This document shows, one piece after another, positions 1-7,942 of a stretch of 16,184 nucleotides of DNA. The stretch lies in NCBI GenBank assembly GCA_002328865.1, contig DCWO01000012.1:4595-20778 (forward strand), given 5' to 3'. Position numbers and translations under genes: made by a program. The notes beneath the pieces are model-generated. The model did not search any database. It was not told where the DNA came from and was given only the letters and a program-made list of their open reading frames with translations. The DNA is from Dehalococcoidia bacterium UBA2160. Lineage in GTDB: Bacteria > Chloroflexota > Dehalococcoidia > Lucifugimonadales > UBA1123. Every line of letters begins with the position of its first letter. Position 1 is the first letter of the stretch.

Positions 1-1
1 C

Positions 2-319
2 AGTGTCCTATTCTTGGCAACCCTGATCATCGGTTACCTCGTCTGGTGGCTGATCGTAATTGGCAAAGGGCAGACTCCCGGAAAACAGATCATGGGAATC
101 CGCGCAATCACAGACTCAGGCATGAAATCAGGTTGGGGCCGGACATTCGTCAGAGAATTGCTGGTCAAAGGAATAGTGTTCGGATTCCTCTCGGCGTTCA
201 CCTTGGGCGTTGTAGGAATATTAGATTATCTCTGGGCCTTATGGGACATAGATAAGCAGGCATTGCATGACAAGATGGCAGGAACCTTTGTGGTACAGGG
301 ACCTCGTTTAGAGATATGA
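2..319 (+). CDS. RDD family membrane protein, 3' part (5' end outside window)
   Basis: The frame is open from the window edge, so the true start lies upstream; a TTG at 14 is an internal codon. About 105 C-terminal residues are visible. They hold two hydrophobic stretches (LIIGYLVWWLIVIG, and GIVFGFLSAFTLGVVGILDYLWAL) that read as membrane helices. The segment GQTPGKQIMGIR between the helices and the ending DKQALHDKMAGTFVV are the characteristic conserved parts of RDD proteins (GxTPGKxxxGxR and a terminal HDxxAGT). The Arg-Asp-Asp residues that name the family would be in the missing N-terminal part. RDD proteins are small integral membrane proteins of mostly unknown role, some proposed as Na+/H+ antiporters. 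The stop codon overlaps the next start as ATGA (316-319), so the two genes are probably translationally coupled. Confidence 0.85.
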   Translation, partial: SVLFLATLIIGYLVWWLIVIGKGQTPGKQIMGIRAITDSGMKSGWGRTFVRELLVKGIVFGFLSAFTLGVVGILDYLWALWDIDKQALHDKMAGTFVVQGPRLEI

Positions 320-1371
320 AAGCAGCAATCTTTTACGGCGGACACGACATCCGAGTCGAGGAGTTGCCGGACCCCGAGCCGGGACCGGGCGAAATCTTGG
401 TCAGGGTGCGCTCCGCCGGAATCTGCGGCAGCGACCTCCACCCGTATCGTTCGCCGCCCGTCGGCGGAATCCGAGAGCCTCACCAGCGCGGCCACGAGTT
501 GGCCGGCGACGTCGTGGCGTTAGGCGAAGGCGTCGAAGACGTTTCCGCCGGTCAGCGCATCGGCATTGAGGCGGAGCACCTACTCGGATGCGGCGTATGT
601 CGCGCTTGCAGACACGGCCAGAACCACATTTGCGCGCAGCGAGGCTTCCGCGGCGGCGAACGCCAGGAAAGCCATGGCTTCTCGCAACTCGATGTTTGCC
701 TCGCTTCAAACTGCCACGTGTTGCCGGAAAGCATCTCGTTCGACGCCGCGACTCAGTTGGACTGCTACGCCTGCGGTGTCCATGCCCTTAACCGGAACCC
801 GGTCGGACCGGACTCGACCGTGGTCGTGATCGGGACCGGCGCCATCGGCATGACGTTGGGCCAGCTCGCCAGGGCATATGGCGCCGGACAAGTGGTTATG
901 GTTGGCACCCGGCCCGAGCCTCTGACAATCGCCATGGAAGCCAACGCAGCCGACGTGGTGCTCGCCATCTCAGATGGCGACCCGGTCGAAGCCCTGCTTG
1001 AGGCTACCGGGGGGCACGGGGCCGATGTCGTGTTCGAGACCGTCGGCGGCAGAGCGTCGACCATTGACCAGGCGGTAGGCATGGCCCGCTACGGCGGCGC
1101 CGTCAGCGTCCTGGGGGTCTTCACCGGGTCATCGAGCGTCGACGTGATGGCCGCCTACCGCAAAGAGCTGAGCATCCGTTGGTCGAACAGCTACTCCTCA
1201 TGGGAGGGCGTGTCCGAGTACCAGACGGCCCTCCGTCTTCTGTCCAGCGGTTGGGTCGACCCGTCCGGATTCATCACGACACACTACCCGCTGGACTCCA
1301 TCGGCGAGGCCTTCGCCGCAGCCGACGACAAACGCAACTCAGGCGCGATCAAGGTGATCGTGCACCCGTAG
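316..1371 (+). CDS. Zinc-dependent alcohol dehydrogenase (MDR superfamily)
   Basis: A 351-residue protein, the normal length for medium-chain dehydrogenases, that should oxidise an alcohol or polyol with NAD(P)+. The catalytic zinc site is visible as AGICGSD (Cys37) and RGHE (His60, Glu61). The structural zinc site has four cysteines at 92, 95, 98 and 106. The Rossmann fold begins at VVVIGTGAIG, with GTGAIG at 173-178. The overall pattern resembles threonine/sorbitol dehydrogenase-like enzymes, but the substrate cannot be read from the sequence. The ATG lies in an ATGA overlap with the RDD gene; no good ribosome site precedes it, so translational coupling is likely. The last 20 codons recur in degenerate form at 2791-2850, beyond the next gene. 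Confidence 0.93.
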   Translation: MKAAIFYGGHDIRVEELPDPEPGPGEILVRVRSAGICGSDLHPYRSPPVGGIREPHQRGHELAGDVVALGEGVEDVSAGQRIGIEAEHLLGCGVCRACRHGQNHICAQRGFRGGERQESHGFSQLDVCLASNCHVLPESISFDAATQLDCYACGVHALNRNPVGPDSTVVVIGTGAIGMTLGQLARAYGAGQVVMVGTRPEPLTIAMEANAADVVLAISDGDPVEALLEATGGHGADVVFETVGGRASTIDQAVGMARYGGAVSVLGVFTGSSSVDVMAAYRKELSIRWSNSYSSWEGVSEYQTALRLLSSGWVDPSGFITTHYPLDSIGEAFAAADDKRNSGAIKVIVHP

Positions 1372-1541
1372 AGTCACATTGGGTGTGGCGTCAACTGAAA
1401 TGGGCGGTGATGCCGCACCTTTCAGGCGCCGTGTCTGGCGAATGGACTTCCGACGTGCCACTTGTTGAACGCGATCATGACTGCGCAGCAGTATCGCAAA
1501 GGGCGCATGCGAAACTCTGCACTGGCTAAGCGGGAGGACCG

Positions 1542-2507
1542 ATGATGAACGGCGCGTTGCCTGACGCGGGCTTGAGATTCGAGACACGCCGCGAAAGCCC
1601 CCTGGACTTCTCAGCCCATCCTAAGACTCGTGGGTGGCAGTATTCCCTTCAAATCATCCCCGGCAGCGATGGCAAACACCTTGGATTCATAGGCGCCAGG
1701 GACCTTCCGGCGCCGGACGGCGACTTCGAGCGCAGGTTGTTCATTGCCGAATCGACTGACCTGGTGAACTGGACCAATATCAAAATAGCGCTCGAACCGT
1801 CGGATGTCCCTGGGACGTATGGCGCCGCCCACATAGCAGATCCGTTTGTCATGGAGATCGACGGCAGAACGTATATCTGGTTTGCTGGCATTAACGAGGC
1901 TGTGCAATGGCAGGTAGGCTGCGCCGTCAGCACGGATGGTTTCAACACGGTCGAAGTGACCGAGACGCCGGTGATCCCCCTCAGTTTCGGCGGCGCCGAC
2001 AAGGACACTGTCCGCCTGACTGACGACTTCAGCGGCGTCTATGAGGACGGGCGAATATTGTTTGTCTACAACCGCGGCGGCGGAAACTACTACGGGTTTG
2101 CCGGAGTATGCGATGGCGATCCCATGGACCCGGCCAGCTATGAACCTATCGGAGCGATACAATTCGACAAGTATCCCATGCCGGATTGGAACGCTGGCAA
2201 TATGACCGTCTACCGCGCCGACGAGGGCTACTACATGCTGAGGGCTACCGGCGTGGCCGACGCCCAAGATATCTCCGTCTACGTGAGCGACGATTTCGTC
2301 AACTGGCGCTTCGAAGACGTGCTGCTGCGCGGGGGCCCATCGGGAAGCTGGAACAATTCCGTCTACAAAGCTTTCCTGTTAAGGACGGGAGATACGTGGC
2401 ATTGCAGCTTTTCCGGTACGGAAACTCCCATGTGGCTTCGTGGTGGCCCGGCGACAGGAAGCAACAAGACATTCAGGTGCGGACTCGCGACTGCTGCACC
2501 GCAATGA
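1542..2507 (+). CDS. GH43/GH32-like five-bladed beta-propeller protein
   Basis: A 321-residue protein with the repeated hallmarks of five-bladed glycosidase propellers: STDLVNW (71-77), ADPFV (99-103), a later AVSTDGFN, and SDDFVNW near residue 250, each in a strand-rich setting. The Asp-Pro at 100-101 matches the DP element common in GH43/GH32/GH62 proteins. I cannot place all three catalytic acids confidently, so it may be an active glycosidase or a non-catalytic propeller. No signal peptide is seen, suggesting a cytoplasmic protein. The ribosome site GGGAGGA (1532-1538) is 3 bases from the first ATG and 6 from a second ATG at 1545, so the second could be the real start. It lies 170 bases after the dehydrogenase in the same direction, which fits a sugar or polyol catabolic cluster. 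Confidence 0.72.
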   Translation: MMNGALPDAGLRFETRRESPLDFSAHPKTRGWQYSLQIIPGSDGKHLGFIGARDLPAPDGDFERRLFIAESTDLVNWTNIKIALEPSDVPGTYGAAHIADPFVMEIDGRTYIWFAGINEAVQWQVGCAVSTDGFNTVEVTETPVIPLSFGGADKDTVRLTDDFSGVYEDGRILFVYNRGGGNYYGFAGVCDGDPMDPASYEPIGAIQFDKYPMPDWNAGNMTVYRADEGYYMLRATGVADAQDISVYVSDDFVNWRFEDVLLRGGPSGSWNNSVYKAFLLRTGDTWHCSFSGTETPMWLRGGPATGSNKTFRCGLATAAPQ

Positions 2508-2863
2508 TGCTCGGCGCCAGTCAGGTGGCATCTGCAGGTGAGCCAACGATCTGCAGGACGATCGTAGCCGCTGCTCCGGACACGAAAGGCGAACCATCCC
2601 CCTTCGTCGCAAGGGAAAGTGCGAAATCCGGACGCAATGCCGGGGCGACCTATACGCCGTAGTTCGAACGCCCGGCGACCGCCCTGCCAAACCACCGGTT
2701 TGTCAACGCGTTGATTCCTTCTACCCGCTGCCATCGTGTTTGCTTCAATATCGGCGGACCCCATCGGCATCATCGACGCGCATCTGAACCTTCGCGGCCG
2801 CGGACGACAAACGCAACTCAGGCGTGATCAATGTGATGGCGCACCGATAGCGCGGCCCGGGAT
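2508..2863. other. Convergent intergenic gap of 356 bases
   Basis: This lies between the 3' ends of the propeller gene (+) and the CoA-transferase gene (-). I see no convincing gene and no clear terminator hairpin with a T-run. The only recognisable content is a relic of an alcohol dehydrogenase 3' end at 2791-2850, with weaker matches reaching back to about 2721. The stretch 2508-2720 holds nothing I recognise. Confidence 0.7.
2791..2850 (+). pseudogene. Relic of an alcohol dehydrogenase C-terminus
   Basis: These 20 codons, including the TAG stop, align without gaps to the end of the intact dehydrogenase gene (1312-1371): 51 of 60 bases and 14 of 19 residues are identical (FAAADDKRNSGVINVMAHR against FAAADDKRNSGAIKVIVHP). 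An in-frame TGA at 2785-2787 cuts the frame just upstream. Short further matches lie upstream: CTACCCGCTG occurs at both 2721-2730 and 1284-1293, and GGACCCCATCGGC (2756-2768) resembles GGACTCCATCGGC (1293-1305). These suggest the decayed copy once extended further. No start codon or complete domain remains, so it is a pseudogene fragment. Confidence 0.8.
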
Positions 2864-4069
2864 CTACACCACCGACTGCTCGTGCAACTCGGTAACCTGA
2901 TCCGCGTCGAGACCGAGCATGTCGCCTAGCACTTCGACCGTGTGCTGGCCGAGCAACGGTGCCGGCGCCACCTGGACGGGCGAATCGGACAGCTTGACGG
3001 GACAGCCCGGAACCATGAACTCACCGCGGTCGGGATGGTCGATCGTGACGATCATCTCGCGCTCGCGCAGGTGCTCGTCGTAGTAGATGTCTTCGGCGTT
3101 GAGGCACGCGGCGGCAGGCACACCGGCCTCACCGAGAATCCGCATGGCTTCGTGCTTGGTATGCTGCATCGTCCACGCTTCGATCGTCGCGTTGATCTCG
3201 TCGGTGGCGTCTGGGAACTTTGAGGCGTCGGTGTACATCGGATCCTCCAGCAGGTCCTCCCGACCCATCGCCTGGAAGAGCGCGTCCCACATGTTCCGGC
3301 GCAACGGCGATGACGACAGGAACACATAGTCGTCCAGACCGCCTGGAGCGCACTTGAACGTTCCGTAACCGGGTCTGCCTTTCCAGCGGTTCCCGCGCCT
3401 GGGCGGCGCCTTCTTGGTGTCGTTGAACCCGCTCATCGCAATCCGAGCCACGTTGAGCACGGCGTCCTGCATCGAGACCTCGACCTGCTGGCCCTTGCCG
3501 GTGGCTTCGCGTTGCCATAGGGCCGCGAGAACGCCTATGACCGCGTGCATGCCCGTGCCAGTGTCGCCGATGGTCAGGCCGGGACGCACCGGCGGACCGT
3601 CAGGTTCGCCGGTGACACAGATCGCTCCGCCCGCCGCCTGGGCTATCGGGTCGAAGCTCTTGTACTCGCTGTACGGGCCGTACGTGCCGAAACCCTTTAC
3701 GCGGGCGAGGATGATCTTGGGGTTGATCTCCTTCAGGGCGTCGTAACCCAGTCCAAGCCGTTCCAGAGCTCCGGGCGCCAGGTTCTCGGCGACAATGTCG
3801 CCCTGCCTGACGAGATCGAAGAATATCTCGCGGCCGCGTTCGGTCTTCAAGTTGAGCGTGATGCTGCGCTTGTTCGAGTTGAGGTTGAGGAAGTAAGAAG
3901 AATCAGCGTCACCGCCCGCGCCTGATAGGCGACGGCCGGGGTCGCCGCGGGTCGGCTCCTCGATCTTTATTACGTCGGCGCCCAGCCAGGCCAGCATCTG
4001 TGTGCACGAGGTGCCGGCCTCGAACTGGGTTAGGTCTATGACGCGGACGCCATTCAGTGCCTTGTCCAT
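2864..4069 (-). CDS. Family III CoA-transferase, formyl-CoA transferase (Frc/CaiB-BaiF) type
   Basis: A 401-residue protein that should move CoA between carboxylic acids through an enzyme-bound mixed anhydride. The catalytic aspartate is Asp169 in the motif IGDTGTGMH, the same number as the nucleophile of Oxalobacter formyl-CoA:oxalate CoA-transferase as I recall it. Other family features are the N-terminal VRVIDLTQFEAGTSCTQML (residues 8-26), LGADVIKIE, NKRSITLNLK (66-75), VAENLAPGALERLG, KGFGTYGP and the ending ELHEQSVV. The glycine-rich loop I recall from the oxalate enzyme (about residue 258) is not recognisable; its place is taken by a basic stretch (PPRRGNRWKGRPGYG). The acid substrate is therefore open. 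A strong ribosome site, AAGGAGGGG, precedes the ATG. It is the last gene of the MFS-galU operon, 27 bases after galU. Confidence 0.9.
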   Translation of the reverse strand: MDKALNGVRVIDLTQFEAGTSCTQMLAWLGADVIKIEEPTRGDPGRRLSGAGGDADSSYFLNLNSNKRSITLNLKTERGREIFFDLVRQGDIVAENLAPGALERLGLGYDALKEINPKIILARVKGFGTYGPYSEYKSFDPIAQAAGGAICVTGEPDGPPVRPGLTIGDTGTGMHAVIGVLAALWQREATGKGQQVEVSMQDAVLNVARIAMSGFNDTKKAPPRRGNRWKGRPGYGTFKCAPGGLDDYVFLSSSPLRRNMWDALFQAMGREDLLEDPMYTDASKFPDATDEINATIEAWTMQHTKHEAMRILGEAGVPAAACLNAEDIYYDEHLREREMIVTIDHPDRGEFMVPGCPVKLSDSPVQVAPAPLLGQHTVEVLGDMLGLDADQVTELHEQSVV

Positions 4070-4096
4070 TGCGAATCCCCTCCTTCGAGCTTTTCT

Positions 4097-4972
4097 CTAC
4101 GTCACCCGGGTTTTCAACTCCGTGTCCATCCATCTGACGAGTTCGTCGCGCATTTCGTGGCGCCCAAGAGCTTCGTTAATTGTCGCTTTCAGCATGCCCA
4201 CCGGTGTGCCGACGTCGAAGTGGTCGCCCGGAAATCTGTAGGCGTAGACACCCGGATCGTCGATGAGAGCCGCGATGGCGTCAGTGAGCTGTATCTCGCC
4301 AAGTGCGCCTTCGCCCGCCCTAGCGACGGCGTCGAACACCTGGGGCGTCAGCACGTACCTGCCGATGATCGCCAGGTCGGACGGCGCGTCTGCAAGTGCG
4401 GGCTTTTCGACCATGCCCTTCACCCGCCGAACGTCCCCGGCGCCCGCAACAGGATCGATTATCCCCAGACTTGGTATCGCCGAATCCGGGACTTGCTTCA
4501 CGGCAATGACGTTGGCGTCACGCTCTTCGTGGATCCTGATCATCGCGCCGATCGTCGGGTCTTCGCTCCGAATTATGTCATCGGGCAGGAATACGGCGAA
4601 TGGTTCGTCGCCAACCTTGTCTCTGGCCATGAGGACGGCATGGCCCAAGCCTCGCTGCTCTTCTTGAACGACCGTCGTCACGTCCGCCATGCGGTTGATC
4701 GAGTGCAACTCGCGAAGCCTATCGTCATCGCCTCGACCAGCGAGGTGGGCCTCGAGAACGGGATTGGCCTCAAAGTAACCGGCGATCGCCTCCTGCCCTC
4801 TGGAGACGACGAATATGATCTCGCTAATCCCAGCCTCTGTCGCTTCGGCGACGCAGAAGTGTATTGCCGGGTGGTCCAGCACGGGGATCAACACTTTTGG
4901 CACGGACTTGGTCACGGGCAGAAACCGTGTTCCGAAGCCCGCCACCGGGATGACCGCTTTGCGAACCGTCAT
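4097..4972 (-). CDS. galU: UTP--glucose-1-phosphate uridylyltransferase
   Basis: A 291-residue protein, standard length for bacterial GalU, which makes UDP-glucose and pyrophosphate from UTP and glucose-1-phosphate. The nucleotide-binding signature is PVAGFGTRFLPVTKSVPK (9-26), with GxGTR at 12-16 and Lys26. Also visible are EEQRGLGHAVL (UTP/sugar binding), FAVFLPDDII with the metal-binding Asp, GMVEKP, GEIQLTDAI and FDVGTPVGML, all in the expected order. The sequence KVLIPVLDHPAI replaces the more usual KEMLPIVDKPLI but keeps the fold. Its ATG directly abuts the TAG stop of the MFS gene (TAGATG), so the two are in one operon; GAGGG lies 5 bases before the start. UDP-glucose would feed envelope glycan or glycolipid synthesis. 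Confidence 0.94.
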   Translation of the reverse strand: MTVRKAVIPVAGFGTRFLPVTKSVPKVLIPVLDHPAIHFCVAEATEAGISEIIFVVSRGQEAIAGYFEANPVLEAHLAGRGDDDRLRELHSINRMADVTTVVQEEQRGLGHAVLMARDKVGDEPFAVFLPDDIIRSEDPTIGAMIRIHEERDANVIAVKQVPDSAIPSLGIIDPVAGAGDVRRVKGMVEKPALADAPSDLAIIGRYVLTPQVFDAVARAGEGALGEIQLTDAIAALIDDPGVYAYRFPGDHFDVGTPVGMLKATINEALGRHEMRDELVRWMDTELKTRVT

Positions 4973-6271
4973 CTATGCCCTCGCCCCGACTTGTGCCGGC
5001 GTCACGCTGCCAGTGCGGTAGACGCGTCGCAAGTCCGCTTGGCTCAATGCCATGCCCAAGACGACGGCAACGAACATCGTTCCGGTCACGATCAGAATCG
5101 GTGGAGCGGAGAAGACATCCGCTAGGAATCCGTACCCCAGGTTGGCGAATGCCATGACGCCGCCCGCGTGAAGCAGGTACAGGCTGGATATGCGGCCTCG
5201 CAACCGATCCGGCACGATGGTTTGGACGTAGGTGTTTGTCAGGGCCATGAACACGGATTGGGACGCGCCCATGCCGGCGGCCGCCACTATTGCCAAGGGA
5301 AGCACCGGACTGAAACCTAGCATCGCGGGCGTCACGCCACTGAGCAAGCCGCTCCAGAGGAGCCACCGGCCTTTGTTCTTTTCGCTTCGCATGCCGGCGA
5401 TCAGTATGGACGCTACAAACGACCCAATGCCGTACGCCATGATCAGAAATCCCAACGTGGAGCCGTCTTTGGCGCCCAAGACTTCTCTGGAGAACACGGG
5501 CAGGATGGACTCGAACGACATGACGAGCGCGCAGTGGAACGCGACCAGCAGGATGAAGATCGCGATCGTCCTGTTCGTGTAGATGTAGACAAGTCCGTCG
5601 ACGAACGATCGGGCTAGGCCCTGTTCAGGAGCGGATTCGCCCTTCGAAACCGTGCGCGACACGAACATCTGATAGGAGCTCGCGACTTGGAATGCCACGC
5701 ACAAGACGAGCACGCCGGATATGCCGATCGAGTCGACAGCGAGAAGCGGAGCGGACACCAACAGGCCGAAAAACCTGCCGCCGTGCCGCGTCGCCGAGTT
5801 CAGCGTTATGGCATTGAGCAGGTCCTCGCGCGGCACCTGGTTCGGGATCAGTGATTGCACGGCCGGCTCCAGCATCGACCGCAGAATCCCGTTGATGAAC
5901 ACGAGCGCCGCCAGATGCCAGATCTCGATCGCGTCGGTGATCGTCAGTATCGTCACCGCGCTCATCACGACCACACCGCCTGCGAGCGCGACCACCGCTA
6001 AGTGCCGGCGATCTACGCGGTCGGCCAGCAATCCGGCGATCGGAGACGCCAACAGGAATGGGAGCATAGCGGAGAAAGTGACTACGCCGACCCAACCCGA
6101 AGAGTCGGACCGCTCCAGGACCAGCCACGATACCGCGACGATAAACGTCCACATCGCGGCCCCGGACCACAAGTTGGCGGCCCAGGTGTTGCGATAGCCG
6201 TGGTGTTTGAGCGAGGCGAAGTGGGGTATGGCCGTCACGCGGGCCGATGCTCTATCCCCCAGAATCTGCAT
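4973..6271 (-). CDS. Major facilitator superfamily exporter (MFS_3 / EntS-like)
   Basis: An integral membrane protein of 432 residues from the chosen ATG, with roughly 12 hydrophobic segments. MFS motif A is visible between the second and third helices as GLLADRVDRR. The opening (YRNTWAANLWSGAAMWTF) and the PAVQSLIPNQVPREDLLNA loop are typical of the MFS_3 group, which includes the enterobactin exporter EntS and many drug exporters. It should extrude a small molecule using the proton gradient; the substrate is unknown. The frame extends to a GTG at 6292. I prefer the ATG at 6271 because GAGGGAG (6284-6290) precedes it and the promoter at 6311-6339 would leave only about 12 leader bases before the GTG. 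It is the first gene of the operon with galU and the CoA-transferase. Confidence 0.88.
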   Translation of the reverse strand: MQILGDRASARVTAIPHFASLKHHGYRNTWAANLWSGAAMWTFIVAVSWLVLERSDSSGWVGVVTFSAMLPFLLASPIAGLLADRVDRRHLAVVALAGGVVVMSAVTILTITDAIEIWHLAALVFINGILRSMLEPAVQSLIPNQVPREDLLNAITLNSATRHGGRFFGLLVSAPLLAVDSIGISGVLVLCVAFQVASSYQMFVSRTVSKGESAPEQGLARSFVDGLVYIYTNRTIAIFILLVAFHCALVMSFESILPVFSREVLGAKDGSTLGFLIMAYGIGSFVASILIAGMRSEKNKGRWLLWSGLLSGVTPAMLGFSPVLPLAIVAAAGMGASQSVFMALTNTYVQTIVPDRLRGRISSLYLLHAGGVMAFANLGYGFLADVFSAPPILIVTGTMFVAVVLGMALSQADLRRVYRTGSVTPAQVGARA

Positions 6272-6292
6272 AACGCAACACAGCTCCCTCAC

Positions 6293-6540
6293 AACTCTCT
6301 CGGTCTCGCGATTATACCAGCACGTCTCAAGGGTGGTAAGTCGCGCGCCTGCTGAATCCGCGCGACCGTCGTGAGCGAGACGACGCCGACCTTATGCTCC
6401 TCCGATCGCTTCGCATACATGAGCGGCGGGCATCGGCGCACGGGTGTCTGAGGCGGGCAGAGCGGACGTGTCAAACATCGGGACGCGCGTCACCAAGACG
6501 GCAGATCGCCGGTGGTGAGCGAGAGGGGACGACAGGAAGC
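6293..6540. other. Intergenic stretch between tRNA-Ala and the MFS gene
   Basis: Apart from the MFS operon promoter at 6311-6339, I see no gene here. Short open frames exist on both strands but lack ribosome sites and any recognisable motif. No clear T-tailed hairpin was found downstream of the tRNA. Confidence 0.6.
6311..6339 (-). promoter_or_regulatory. Sigma-70-type promoter of the MFS-galU-CoA-transferase operon
   Basis: On the minus strand, TTACCA (6339-6334; 4 of 6 to the -35 consensus) is followed after 17 bases by a perfect TATAAT (6316-6311). TGG just before it makes an extended -10. Transcription should begin near 6304, about 33 bases before the preferred MFS start at 6271. Confidence 0.7.
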
Positions 6541-6616
6541 TGGTGGAGCTGGGGGGACTCGAACCCCCTACCTCGGCATTGCGAACGCCGCGCTCTCCCA
6601 GATGAGCTACAGCCCC
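6541..6616 (-). tRNA. tRNA-Ala (anticodon CGC)
   Basis: The 76-base minus-strand sequence folds as a full cloverleaf. The acceptor stem GGGGCTG pairs with CAGCTCC (one G-T pair). The D arm is GCTC/GAGC. The anticodon stem CGGCG/TGCCG carries the loop TTCGCAA, giving anticodon CGC for the alanine codon GCG. The T arm is GGGGG TTCGAGT CCCCC. Discriminator A and the 3' CCA are encoded (6541-6544). It lies between the AAA ATPase gene and the MFS operon on the same strand and has its own promoter. Confidence 0.97.
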
Positions 6617-6633
6617 ACACCCTGTCTGGCTGA

Positions 6634-6663
6634 ATTATAGGGCCGACGCCGGAAGGGTGTCAA
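6634..6663 (-). promoter_or_regulatory. Consensus promoter of tRNA-Ala
   Basis: On the minus strand, a perfect TTGACA (6663-6658), an 18-base spacer and a perfect TATAAT (6639-6634) lie just upstream of the tRNA. The expected start near 6627 leaves about 10 bases of 5' leader before the mature tRNA at 6616. Confidence 0.85.
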
Positions 6664-6727
6664 CGAGAATGGAGCGATTGAGGTCGGGCTAACCGCAGTG
6701 CGCACCCGACTACTGGGTGTGGGAAGG

Positions 6728-7903
6728 CTAGACGTCTACCGGTCGGACCTGGGAGAGTTTGACAAGATCTCGCTTGAGGCCGTGCATCAAAACAAATGGT
6801 TGCATCATCGGATCGGTAAACCGGAACCTGAAGTTGTGCGACTCGCCAAACCGGTGCAAGATCGCCCCTCGAACCGGCTCGCAAAGACGATGGAGATGGC
6901 CGACAAATGTTGGGATTTCGTACCTGCGGCCCATGATTTCGGCATAGGGGTCACGAATATCTCGTGCCCGAAAATACCCGACGTTGTCCGTGGGCGCTAG
7001 GGCGCACGCAAGAAGAACATGAAAGTAGTAGTTTTGGCGGCGGGGACTCGCCACGGCAGCATCAAAGCTGGCGAGTATGGATTGTTGTGACTCACTGATC
7101 AATGAATCGACCGCCTCGTCCACTTCAGCCACATCAACGAACGTCTTCTGAGAATCGATGGCGGCACGGCCGGCAGCCAATCCCAACGCGTGGGCGAAGT
7201 GAGGCAAGCCATTGGAGATAGTGCAAATTTCCGCGATTGCATCCGGAGAAATGGTCATTTCCGCCGATGCCATGCCTTGCTCGACGATTTGTGCCAACTC
7301 ATCCGCCTGCATGCGAGGAAGGTGAATCTGAACCAGGCAACGATCGATCGATGAGTGCTCCGATATCAGATCCTCCACGTCGTCGGCTACTCCCACCACC
7401 ACGATCGTAGTGTCAACAGCAAAGTCGGAGAGAGACTTGATCGTGTCAGCGATCATCGCATCCACATCAGGATTCTCGATTCGGTCAAACTCATCCACGA
7501 TGAGGATGAGTTTGCGAGGGTCGTTTCTCAACTCGGTCAACACGTCAGCGGGCGTAAAAGGCTCGAATCTGTCTCTCTCGGGTAGGCCCATTGATCTGAA
7601 GAAGGCATTCCAGATCCTTGCATATGTGGTCTCTCGGAAACAGTTGACCTTGATGCTGATCATATTGTCGGATGTGAACGGCTCCAGGAATATGGCAAGA
7701 ACGTTGGCTAGCGACGTCTTGCCGACGCCTCGCTCTCCGTAGATCACGACATGTTGTCCAACTTGGTTTACGGCGTTGATCACACGACGCATGTAAGCGT
7801 TCCGTCCGTGGAAGGAAGCCCGGCCACTAATGGGACTTGCCGGGGTGAACGCCTTGGTCAGCTCCGCTTCATAGTTTTCCCATCTGAATAGTTCCTTGAC
7901 CAT
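6728..7903 (-). CDS. Orc1/Cdc6-like AAA ATPase with C-terminal winged-helix-like region
   Basis: A 391-residue P-loop ATPase. Walker A is GERGVGKT (56-63), Walker B is LILIVDEFD with DEFD at 137-140, and a sensor-1-like strand is TTIVVVGVADD near 165-175. NGLPHFAHALG fits the sensor-2 helix of the Orc1/Cdc6/TniB-like lid. The last 130 or so residues (YYFHVLLACALAPTDNVGYF, then FRFTDPMMQPF) look like a winged-helix domain as in Orc1-type proteins. Bacterial proteins of this kind are mostly uncharacterised; some act with transposases, others in defence, and the client is unknown. The ATG follows GAGGGCAAA, a fair ribosome site. It stands alone, with no partner nuclease or transposase in the window, and its sequence and flanks look AT-richer than the neighbours, which may mean it was acquired. 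Confidence 0.85.
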   Translation of the reverse strand: MVKELFRWENYEAELTKAFTPASPISGRASFHGRNAYMRRVINAVNQVGQHVVIYGERGVGKTSLANVLAIFLEPFTSDNMISIKVNCFRETTYARIWNAFFRSMGLPERDRFEPFTPADVLTELRNDPRKLILIVDEFDRIENPDVDAMIADTIKSLSDFAVDTTIVVVGVADDVEDLISEHSSIDRCLVQIHLPRMQADELAQIVEQGMASAEMTISPDAIAEICTISNGLPHFAHALGLAAGRAAIDSQKTFVDVAEVDEAVDSLISESQQSILASFDAAVASPRRQNYYFHVLLACALAPTDNVGYFRARDIRDPYAEIMGRRYEIPTFVGHLHRLCEPVRGAILHRFGESHNFRFRFTDPMMQPFVLMHGLKRDLVKLSQVRPVDV

Positions 7904-7921
7904 TTTGCCCTCAGCACGTGA

Positions 7922-7942
7922 ATTCGCCTGCTATTCGCCTGC
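7922..7942. repeat. Tandem ATTCGCCTGC repeat in the ATPase leader
   Basis: ATTCGCCTGC occurs twice, at 7922-7931 and 7933-7942, with an 11-base period (one helical turn). It sits between the -10 boxes and the ribosome site of the AAA ATPase gene. The position and phasing fit a repressor-binding site, but no regulator is known. Confidence 0.55.

Noticed and set aside
1312..2850. Propeller gene as a transposon flanked by direct repeats
   Set aside because: The repeats are coding tails of dehydrogenase genes with stop codons, not terminal inverted repeats, and no transposase is present; paralogue decay is simpler.
4157..5125. Long plus-strand open frame over galU
   Set aside because: It is a full antisense shadow of galU; it has no ribosome site and no recognisable domain, whereas galU has all family motifs.
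6289..6474. Small minus-strand open frame upstream of the MFS gene
   Set aside because: No family resemblance and it overlaps the MFS promoter; a GGAGG inside it is not placed before a start codon.
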